Source: Psychrobacter immobilis (GTDB lineage Bacteria; Pseudomonadota; Gammaproteobacteria; Pseudomonadales; Moraxellaceae). Taken from it: 39,138 bases of DNA. This document shows, in pieces, positions 29,895 through 35,638 of the stretch (the first letter of the stretch is position 1; the number at the start of each line of letters is the position of its first letter). The position numbers and the translations under genes are program-made. The notes below the pieces were generated by a model. That model had not been told where the DNA came from. It saw only the letters and a program-made list of their open reading frames with translations, and searched no databases. Location: positions 1 to 39,138 of the forward strand of contig NZ_CAJGZQ010000031.1 in assembly GCF_904846185.1 (NCBI RefSeq). The letters run 5' to 3'.

Positions 29895-30073
29895 GAAAAT
29901 TTAAAAAGATGCAGCAGCACAATATCATTGACTCAATTCCTATGCAGCGTATAGGTCGACCTGACGAGATTGTCCATAGTGTGTTGTACCTAGTACAGGT
30001 TAATTATGTTACTGCTGAGATTATTACTGTTGATGGTGGTCGCAGCCTGATATTGGCTGGTGGTCATATTTGA
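29888..30073 (+). pseudogene. C-terminal remnant of an SDR-family reductase gene (FolM/pteridine reductase-like)
   Basis: The 61-codon frame, from about residue 12 on, reads IIDSIPMQRIGRPDEIV, then SVLYLVQ and YVTAEIITVDGGRSL. That is the C-terminal tail of short-chain dehydrogenases, and most resembles the FolM/pteridine reductase branch. The Rossmann fold and the catalytic Tyr-Lys are absent, because the frame begins inside the last codons of cca. It is therefore a truncated leftover, probably from a deletion that joined cca to it. It has no ribosome site of its own. Confidence 0.75.
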
Positions 30074-30124
30074 TAGAAAAGTAGAGCATCATAAAAAATA
30101 TCTTGATTACTACCTATCTTTTAC

Positions 30125-30152
30125 TTGAAAAATTAAAAAATTCAGGTATCAT
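30125..30152 (+). promoter_or_regulatory. probable tRNA promoter
   Basis: TTGAAA (30125-30130) and TATCAT (30147-30152) with a 16-base spacer, ending 16 bases before the mature tRNA. The sequence between is GC-containing, as in stringent-type promoters. Confidence 0.55.
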
Positions 30153-30168
30153 TGTCCGTCTAGCGTTA

Positions 30169-30245
30169 GGGCCCATAGCTCAGTTGGTTAGAGCAGAGGA
30201 CTCATAATCCTTTGGTCGTAGGTTCAAGTCCTACTGGGCCCACCA
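30169..30245 (+). tRNA. tRNA with CAU anticodon, probably tRNA-Ile2 (lysidine type); otherwise tRNA-Met
   Basis: A complete cloverleaf of 77 bases with encoded CCA: acceptor GGGCCCA/TGGGCCC, D arm with AGTTGGTTAGA, anticodon stem AGGA/TCCT around loop CTCATAA (anticodon CAT at 30203-30205), and T arm with GGTTCAAGTCC. The acceptor has C4-G69 and C5-G68, recognition features for TilS in E. coli tRNA-Ile2, whereas elongator tRNA-Met has U4 and A5 there. The body also follows E. coli tRNA-Ile2 (TTGGTCG, TTCAAGTCC). I therefore favour tRNA-Ile(CAU) whose C34 is modified to lysidine. Its 3' end is the probable attachment site of the element that follows. Confidence 0.9.
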
Positions 30246-30256
30246 CATATTGAATC

Positions 30257-30291
30257 AGGCTTGTTCGCAGCGATGCGGCAAGCCTTTTTTT
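30257..30291 (+). terminator. terminator of the tRNA gene
   Basis: AGGCTTG/CAAGCCT outer stem with an inner CGCA/TGCG stem, followed by seven Ts, 11 bases after the CCA end. Confidence 0.85.
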
Positions 30292-30346
30292 ATGGGGTTT
30301 TACAAGATTTGCGAAAGTATAGGTATGTGGCGAACCATATAGAATA

Positions 30347-30393
30347 TTGGTATATTTGTTGGTATAGATTATACCAACGTGGAGATATACCAA
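30347..30393. promoter_or_regulatory. array of four TTGGTATA motifs before the integrase gene
   Basis: Two direct copies of TTGGTATA (30347-30354, 30359-30366) are followed by two inverted copies (30370-30377 as TATACCAA and 30386-30393). The inner pair forms a palindrome TTGGTATAGATTATACCAA. The array covers the presumed ribosome site GGAG (30381-30384) and ends one base before the integrase ATG. It looks like an operator or integrase arm-type binding sites. Confidence 0.7.
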
Positions 30394-30394
30394 C

Positions 30395-31573
30395 ATGCCA
30401 TTAACTCATACGATTATCAACAGACTAACCCCAAGTGAAAAATGCACCCCTAGCCGCCCTGACAAGCACAGTGATGGCGATGGCCTTCAACTGTGGGTAA
30501 GACACACTGGAAACAAAGTCTGGGTCAGTGCTTACCGCTGGCAAGGTAAACAGCAGTCACTCACTTTAGGTAAATATCCAGTAATCACATTACAACAAGC
30601 ACGCCAGCGTAACCTAGAAATAAAGCAACAGATTAACGAAGGTATTAACCCTAAAGATAAGAAAAAAGAAAAGCTTGCTGAACAAGATGGTTCAAGGCTT
30701 TTTGATACTATTGCCCAGGCCTGGTATGCAGACCGCAAGACCTTTTTAGCCTCTAGTACGTTTAGCCGTAACTATTCAGCCTACATGCGTGACGTTAAAC
30801 CAGTTATAGGACATAAGCTAATCGACGACATTACGTCACCTGATATTTTGACAATCGGTAAGCATATTGAAGCACGCGGCGCTAATGAAATGGCGCGACG
30901 AATTATGGCAGAAGTTGGACAGATATTTAAGCATGCTATTCGTACTGGTATGGCAACATCAAATCCTGCAGCAGACTTATCAGCAGCCATCAAACCGCAT
31001 AAAACTAAAAACCACAGTCGCATTACTTCAAAAGAGTTGCCTCAGCTTTTAAGCGACATTGATAGTTACACAGGTCATATCATTGTTAAATTAGGTCTAT
31101 TGTTTCTATGCTATACCTTCGTGCGCACTAATGAGCTCAGGTTCATGGAATGGTCAGAGATCGACTGGAACGATAAAATTTGGCGTATACCTGCAGACAA
31201 AATGAAGATGGATAGACCTCACATTGTGCCTCTTGCACCACAGGTCATAGATATATTACAACAAATTAAAGAGCTGAATTTTTCAGAGCGGTATGTATTC
31301 TACAACCCTTCAACTCGCAAACCTTACAGCCAAAATGCGTTTATAAATGCTTTATACCAGATGGGCTATAAATATAGAATGACGGGGCACGGATTCCGAG
31401 GGCTGGCAAGTACTACCCTTCATGAGCAGGGGTTTATGCATGAAGCTATTGAGTTACAACTGGCTCATGAACAAGAAAATAAGATTAGTAAAGCATATAA
31501 CGGTGCTCAGCATTTAGACTATCGTAAAGATATGATGAAAAGATGGGCAGCCTATATAGATGCTGATATATAA
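30395..31573 (+). CDS. int: tyrosine-type integrase, P4-like with DUF4102 arm-binding domain
   Basis: A site-specific recombinase that integrates and excises an element at a tRNA gene. The N-terminal arm-DNA-binding domain (about 5-95) shows HSDGDGLQLWVR and SLTLGKYPVITLQQAR. A core-binding domain (103-195) and the catalytic domain follow. Catalytic residues are visible: Arg244 in FVRTNELR, His332 and Arg335 in HGFRG, His358 in LQLAHEQ and the nucleophile Tyr368 in SKAYNGA. At 392 aa it appears intact. It starts 150 bases after the CAU tRNA and reads away from it, the classic placement. Expression is probably controlled by the TTGGTATA array at its start. Confidence 0.96.
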   Translation: MPLTHTIINRLTPSEKCTPSRPDKHSDGDGLQLWVRHTGNKVWVSAYRWQGKQQSLTLGKYPVITLQQARQRNLEIKQQINEGINPKDKKKEKLAEQDGSRLFDTIAQAWYADRKTFLASSTFSRNYSAYMRDVKPVIGHKLIDDITSPDILTIGKHIEARGANEMARRIMAEVGQIFKHAIRTGMATSNPAADLSAAIKPHKTKNHSRITSKELPQLLSDIDSYTGHIIVKLGLLFLCYTFVRTNELRFMEWSEIDWNDKIWRIPADKMKMDRPHIVPLAPQVIDILQQIKELNFSERYVFYNPSTRKPYSQNAFINALYQMGYKYRMTGHGFRGLASTTLHEQGFMHEAIELQLAHEQENKISKAYNGAQHLDYRKDMMKRWAAYIDADI

Positions 31574-31735
31574 ATACAATTGACTGTACATCTATTAAAT
31601 TAGTTCTTAACCCTTCTTAGAATTTGACGGAATCTTTAAGCTGAAAATCGTTTTTTAAAGAAACCTCTTTATATGCTAAGTTAAATTTCAACCTGTCTTT
31701 GTAAATTATGTAAAGTTCAAACTTTAAGGAAAAAT

Positions 31736-32719
31736 ATGTCTGATGACACTAAACCTTTCTTCACTATAGAAGAAGTTAGAAAATATCTAGCTGCAACAAA
31801 TGATAGGGCATTTAGTAATGATGAAGCTATTATGCGCTTAATCAATACAAATCAACTTACGCCATATGTCAAATACAAAGGATTAGTCAGCTTTGTAACT
31901 CAAAGTATCTCAATGAATAGAGAGTCAACAATAAACTCTTTAACCAATACTATCAAAAAAGAGATGACTAAATTAGAAGTTGGAGAATTGACTGAGCCGC
32001 ATTACTATGATTCTGCGTTAAACGTAGATAGCATTATATATTTAGTTAAAAAACTTTTATCTTCTTTTGAGGACAAGTTTGCTACTAAAACAGCTGGAGC
32101 AAAATTGTTTACTGAAGGAGTGTTTAAATTATCCCCTCTAAACATTGTACAATCTGCGTTAGGAATCGAAGTTATTCTAGGTGATCAGAGACCTGTTTCT
32201 CAAGCTATATGGTTTGACTTAAACGACTCTGGTTTGAATGATGACGAAATAGAAGGTTACATACTATATGCAATTGAAAGTGATGAAAATCAAAGCGTGA
32301 ATTTAGAAAAGAACTGTGAGTTACTATTTGCGAAGCATGATTTACTATACATTCTTAGTATTATAAAAAATAGTCACTTCATTCCTAAACTAGAATCGGA
32401 GCTATCATCTGCAAGTAGAACTATCAGTCAGCAACATAAAGAGATAGAGACACTTAAAAAAGAATTGAGAAAATCTCAGTCTCAACAGCCAGAAAATGAT
32501 GTCAAAGATAGTGTCTACTCATTGATATTAGTTCTTAAAGATTTGTTACTAAACCCTGATATTAATGCATATCATTTCAAAAGCGATAGCCTTAAGAGCA
32601 CAGGTGAACCGACTCAATCTGGCTTAATTCAGCATATTATAAATGAGAAGATTCCAAAACTTGGTAAACGAAATATTGAAGATATTTTTGCTAATGCTAA
32701 TAAAAACGACAAACAATAA
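31736..32719 (+). CDS. unknown element protein (327 aa)
   Basis: The product is soluble, Ser/Lys/Glu-rich and AT-rich, with no signal or membrane segment. Residues 8-52 (FFTIEEVRKYLAATN..., then INTNQLTPYVKYKG) resemble an N-terminal helix-turn-helix-like segment often seen in prophage and island proteins. The middle (130-200) has hydrophobic and acidic stretches. Residues 215-255 look like a coiled coil (SRTISQQHKEIETLKKELRK). The tail (about 285-322) includes LIQHIINEKIPKLGKRNIED and EDIFANANK, a kind of C-terminal module I recall from other integrative-element proteins of unknown function. AAGGA precedes the ATG. Its place between int and alpA suggests cargo or a regulator. Confidence 0.8.
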   Translation: MSDDTKPFFTIEEVRKYLAATNDRAFSNDEAIMRLINTNQLTPYVKYKGLVSFVTQSISMNRESTINSLTNTIKKEMTKLEVGELTEPHYYDSALNVDSIIYLVKKLLSSFEDKFATKTAGAKLFTEGVFKLSPLNIVQSALGIEVILGDQRPVSQAIWFDLNDSGLNDDEIEGYILYAIESDENQSVNLEKNCELLFAKHDLLYILSIIKNSHFIPKLESELSSASRTISQQHKEIETLKKELRKSQSQQPENDVKDSVYSLILVLKDLLLNPDINAYHFKSDSLKSTGEPTQSGLIQHIINEKIPKLGKRNIEDIFANANKNDKQ

Positions 32720-32722
32720 AAT

Positions 32723-32750
32723 TTGCGATTTAGTGATCGCAACTTGCGAT
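32723..32750. promoter_or_regulatory. TTGCGAT motif array before alpA
   Basis: TTGCGAT (32723-32729), its inverse ATCGCAA (32736-32742) and a third TTGCGAT (32744-32750). The first two form a 20-base palindrome with a 6-base centre. The position just after the 327-aa gene and about 75 bases before alpA suggests an operator. Confidence 0.6.
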
Positions 32751-32778
32751 GACATATTTAACGTATATCACTATCATT

Positions 32779-32815
32779 CCATACTTACCGCAGCATGTCG
32801 CTGCCGTAAGTATGG
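32779..32815 (+). promoter_or_regulatory. 16-bp-arm hairpin overlapping the alpA ribosome binding site
   Basis: Arms CCATACTTACCGCAGC and GCTGCCGTAAGTATGG pair at 15 of 16 positions around a 5-base loop. The last two paired bases (32814-32815) are the first two of the alpA ribosome site GGAG (32814-32817). No T run follows, so it is not a standard terminator. It may hide the ribosome site or act as a DNA operator. Confidence 0.65.
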
Positions 32816-32824
32816 AGAAATAAA

Positions 32825-33088
32825 ATGTACGATCAATATAAACATAATGACTGTAACGAGTCATTAAAAAACGAGTTAATTAGTACGTTACCTGTCCAGG
32901 GCATGTCACGAGCAAAAACCATCCTTCCTTTTTTACCATTTTCGAGAACGACTTTACATGAGTGGAGTCGTGATGGTAGGTTTCCTGCCAGCATAAGACT
33001 GTCTCCAACCGTGGTGGCCTGGCGAAACTCTGAGGTTCTAGCATGGATTGAGAGCCATTCTACGTCTTCTAATGATAAGGAGGCATAA
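32825..33088 (+). CDS. alpA: AlpA-family DNA-binding regulator
   Basis: An 87-aa protein with the AlpA/MerR-like winged helix-turn-helix: RAKTILPFLPFSRTTLHEWSRDGRFPASIRL, then VVAWRNSEVLAWIES (residues about 29-77). AlpA proteins act as excisionase or as activators of integrase genes in P4-like elements. Here it lies 1.25 kb downstream of int and two bases before the next gene, whose AAGGAGG lies inside the alpA 3' end, so the two are translationally linked. The region before it holds two regulatory-looking repeats. Confidence 0.92.
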   Translation: MYDQYKHNDCNESLKNELISTLPVQGMSRAKTILPFLPFSRTTLHEWSRDGRFPASIRLSPTVVAWRNSEVLAWIESHSTSSNDKEA

Positions 33089-33090
33089 TC

Positions 33091-34512
33091 ATGAGTAAAA
33101 ACAACAAGGTTACACCTCCTGAGGCAATTGATGAGCGATCAGTTGACCCAATAAAAAAGCCAAGCATCCTGCAAGATGCTAAGCTTTCAGAAACTACTAC
33201 AGATGACATAGACCAGCCATCATTAGATATTTTACCACAAAATGTGCCGAAAATTAGCTCAGAGGAAGCAAAAGCCATTATTAACAATATAGCTAAATTG
33301 CCAGAGCTAGATTATCAGCTAGCACGAATTGATACTGCTAAGTTCTTAAATGTAACATTAAAGGCGTTTGATCAATTGGTGAAAAGCGCTAGGAATAAAT
33401 TAGACGTTGGAAAAGATGAATGTTTAGTTGTTTATACTCAGCCAAGCTCAGAACCAGTATTAAATATTGCTTTAATAGTTAGTCTAATATATCAGATAAT
33501 AGAAGATCATATCGCTTGCACTGATGCAGTTAGAGTGGCTGCTACATTATGGATACTAATGACATGGCTTATTCCAGCAAGTGATATTTTACCTATTGCT
33601 TGGATTAATGCTCCGGAAAAGCGTTGCGGTAAAAGTACGCTTTTAAAACTAATGAGCCGTTTGAGCAAAAAGTCGCTATCAACATCTAACATCACAGGGC
33701 CAGCACTATTTCGTTGCATTGAAGCCTATGAACCAACATTATTCATTGATGAGGTTGACACGTTTCTCAATGATGATGAGGGCATACGAGGTGTACTAAA
33801 TGCAGGTCATAGTCGTGATGGCTCAAACATTACGCGCTGTTTTGGTGATGATCACCAATTAATAACATTCAATGTTTATAGTGCTAAAGCGATTTCCGGT
33901 ATTGGCAAAATTCCTGACACGCTAATAGATCGCTCAATATCGCTCACGCTACGCCGTAAAATGAAAAATGAGACAAAAAAACGAGTGCGTGATCTGTCTG
34001 TAGATACTACTAACAAAATCCAATCGCAGCTTGCTAGGTGGTCTAATGATAATATGGCAGCTGTCAAAGCAGCAAAGCCAGTATTACCTACTTATATCAA
34101 CGATCGGGCACAGGACAACTGGGAAATTTTGCTGAAAATAGCTATGATATTAGGTGATGATTGGCTGGAAAAGGCTCATAATGCTTGTATCGAAATTTCT
34201 GGTATTGAAAGCGATGAACCTAGTTTAAATGAGCAGCTCTTAGCCGATATTGAAATCGTTTTTAATCTATATGGAACCAACAGGCTTTTAAGTAGAGACT
34301 TGCTTGCAGGATTATGTAGAGATCCAGAGATGATCTGGTCAACTCTAAATCATGGCAAGCCTATAACTTTACATCAAATTGCTAAAAGACTAAGTGAATT
34401 CAAGATTTCATCTAAGGATATGAGGACGCTTGACCTACGCGGTAAGGAAGTACGAGGTAAAGGTTACGATATCAATGACCTTAATGATGCTTTCACACGT
34501 TATTTATCGTAG
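33091..34512 (+). CDS. DUF3631-type P-loop ATPase of an integrative element (473 aa)
   Basis: A replication-type protein seen in phage-like islands. Residues 1-60 are hydrophilic; about 75-110 have a short helical segment (AKFLNVTLKAFDQLVKSARNKL). The ATPase core runs from about 145, with Walker A APEKRCGKST at 174-183, Walker B TLFIDE at 216-221, then a region resembling DUF3631 up to the C-terminus GKEVRGKGYDINDLNDAF, which looks like its winged-helix end. No Toprim or primase motif is visible, unlike larger primase-helicase relatives. It probably acts in element replication or maintenance. AAGGAGG is spaced eight bases from the ATG, and a terminator follows. Confidence 0.85.
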   Translation: MSKNNKVTPPEAIDERSVDPIKKPSILQDAKLSETTTDDIDQPSLDILPQNVPKISSEEAKAIINNIAKLPELDYQLARIDTAKFLNVTLKAFDQLVKSARNKLDVGKDECLVVYTQPSSEPVLNIALIVSLIYQIIEDHIACTDAVRVAATLWILMTWLIPASDILPIAWINAPEKRCGKSTLLKLMSRLSKKSLSTSNITGPALFRCIEAYEPTLFIDEVDTFLNDDEGIRGVLNAGHSRDGSNITRCFGDDHQLITFNVYSAKAISGIGKIPDTLIDRSISLTLRRKMKNETKKRVRDLSVDTTNKIQSQLARWSNDNMAAVKAAKPVLPTYINDRAQDNWEILLKIAMILGDDWLEKAHNACIEISGIESDEPSLNEQLLADIEIVFNLYGTNRLLSRDLLAGLCRDPEMIWSTLNHGKPITLHQIAKRLSEFKISSKDMRTLDLRGKEVRGKGYDINDLNDAFTRYLS

Positions 34513-34539
34513 CATTACTCCCGATTTTAAAGCGTACAC

Positions 34540-34579
34540 AAAGGATTGAAATCTGTTTAATACAGTTTTCAGTCCTTTT
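34540..34579 (+). terminator. terminator after the DUF3631 gene
   Basis: AAAGGATTGAAATCTGT pairs with ACAGTTTTCAGTCCTTT (17 bp, one G-T pair and one mismatch), followed by TTCTTTTG. It ends the alpA-DUF3631 transcript. Confidence 0.85.
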
Positions 34580-34629
34580 CTTTTGTCTAACCCTATTGAA
34601 GCTAGCCTATATGAAATTTGGAGCATGTT

Positions 34630-35440
34630 CTAGGGTGTGTTGACATATATAGAATAATTGATAATCATAGTGTTATGACTAGATTAACCCTAAGTGATGC
34701 CCAGTGGGCAAAGATAGCACCGTATTGTTCAGGTAAAGAGACCGATGTTGGTAGAACAGCGGTAAATAATCGACTATTTATCGAAGCTGTTCTATGGATT
34801 GTCCGAACAGGTAGTCCGTGGCGAGACTTACCCCCTGAATTTGGTAACTGGAACAGTGTTTATAAGCGCTACCGTCGATGGGTAAAAAGCGATAGATTCA
34901 GCAAGCTATTTAATGCTCTGAATGACTCAGATTTAGAGTATGCCATGATTGATGGCACTATTGTTAAGGTACATCGTCATGGACAAGGCGCAAAAGGGGG
35001 GCTTGTCATCAGGCAATTGGCAAATCAAGAGGCGGTATGACCACTAAAATCATGGCAATGGTTGATGCATTAGGCAACCTTGTTGATTTTACTTTATTGA
35101 AAGGACAACAGCATGACATGGCTGGCGTTAAACCTTTAATTAAAGACAAAGAGTTTGGTGCATTGCTTGCTGATAGAGCCTTTGACACGGATTGGCTACT
35201 GCTAGACTTAGAAGAGCGTGGTAGCAAAGCGGTCATACCCCCTAAAAGCTCTCGTTTAAAGCAACGAGATTTCGATAAAGAAATGTACAAGTGGCGTCAC
35301 TTAATCGAGAACTTCTTCTGTAAGCTGAAAGATTTCAAGAAAATTGCCATGCGTGCTGAAAAAACGGATGAGTCGTTTGCTGCTAATATCTATTTAGCAG
35401 CGACGATTATCCATTTACGGTAATTGCCAACACACCCTAG
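34630..35440 (+). mobile_element. IS5-family insertion sequence (IS427-like), about 811 bp
   Basis: Terminal inverted repeats CTAGGGTGTGTTGACA (34630-34645) and CTAGGGTGTGTTGGCA (complement, 35425-35440) match at 15 of 16 bases. The outer CTAG on each side may be part of a duplicated target site. It carries one transposase gene split over two frames. It sits at the right side of the integrative element, between the DUF3631 terminator and dsbD. Confidence 0.9.
34675..35423 (+). CDS. IS5-family transposase, two overlapping frames joined by -1 frameshift
   Basis: The first frame (34675-35040) encodes the N-terminal part with LSDAQWAKIAPY, VLWIVRTGSPWRDLPPEFGNW and the catalytic-type YAMIDGTIVKVHRHGQGAKGG. 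The second (35037-35423) encodes MTTKIMAMVDALGNL, LLADRAFDTDWLL and WRHLIENFFCKLKDFKKIAMR with the DDE glutamate. Reading -1 after the AAAAGGGGGG run at 34992-35001 gives KGG, then ACHQAIGKSRGGMTTK, the continuous family sequence. Programmed slippage there is known for IS427-group elements; a simple indel mutation would look the same. ATGA overlap also allows coupled translation. I start at the ATG before TRLTLSDAQW rather than the frame's first ATG at 34618, which lies outside the IS. Confidence 0.88.
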
Positions 35441-35557
35441 CGTTATTGCGAGCAAATTCTGATGTAAATAATAAGGTAAGTAGTTAAATAAATAGTAATA
35501 AATAACGTTAAACCAAGGATTTAGCGTCTATATTAAAAAAGTTATTTAGTAAGATTG

Positions 35558-35597
35558 AAAAAGCCAACGTCCTATTATCAAAGGACGTTGGCTTTTT
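35558..35597 (-). terminator. terminator of dsbD
   Basis: A perfect 16-bp stem (AAAAAGCCAACGTCCT and complement) with an 8-base loop, with T runs on both strands; 42 bases after the dsbD stop. It also insulates dsbD from the IS5 side. Confidence 0.93.
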
Positions 35598-35638
35598 AGT
35601 CTGTATAAACAAGCTGGAATTTATCTACATTTGAACGA

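Noticed and set aside
34580..34629. Right attachment site of the integrative element left of the IS5 copy
   Set aside because: I compared it with the tRNA 3' half (GGTTCAAGTCC... and GGGCCCACCA) and found no repeat.
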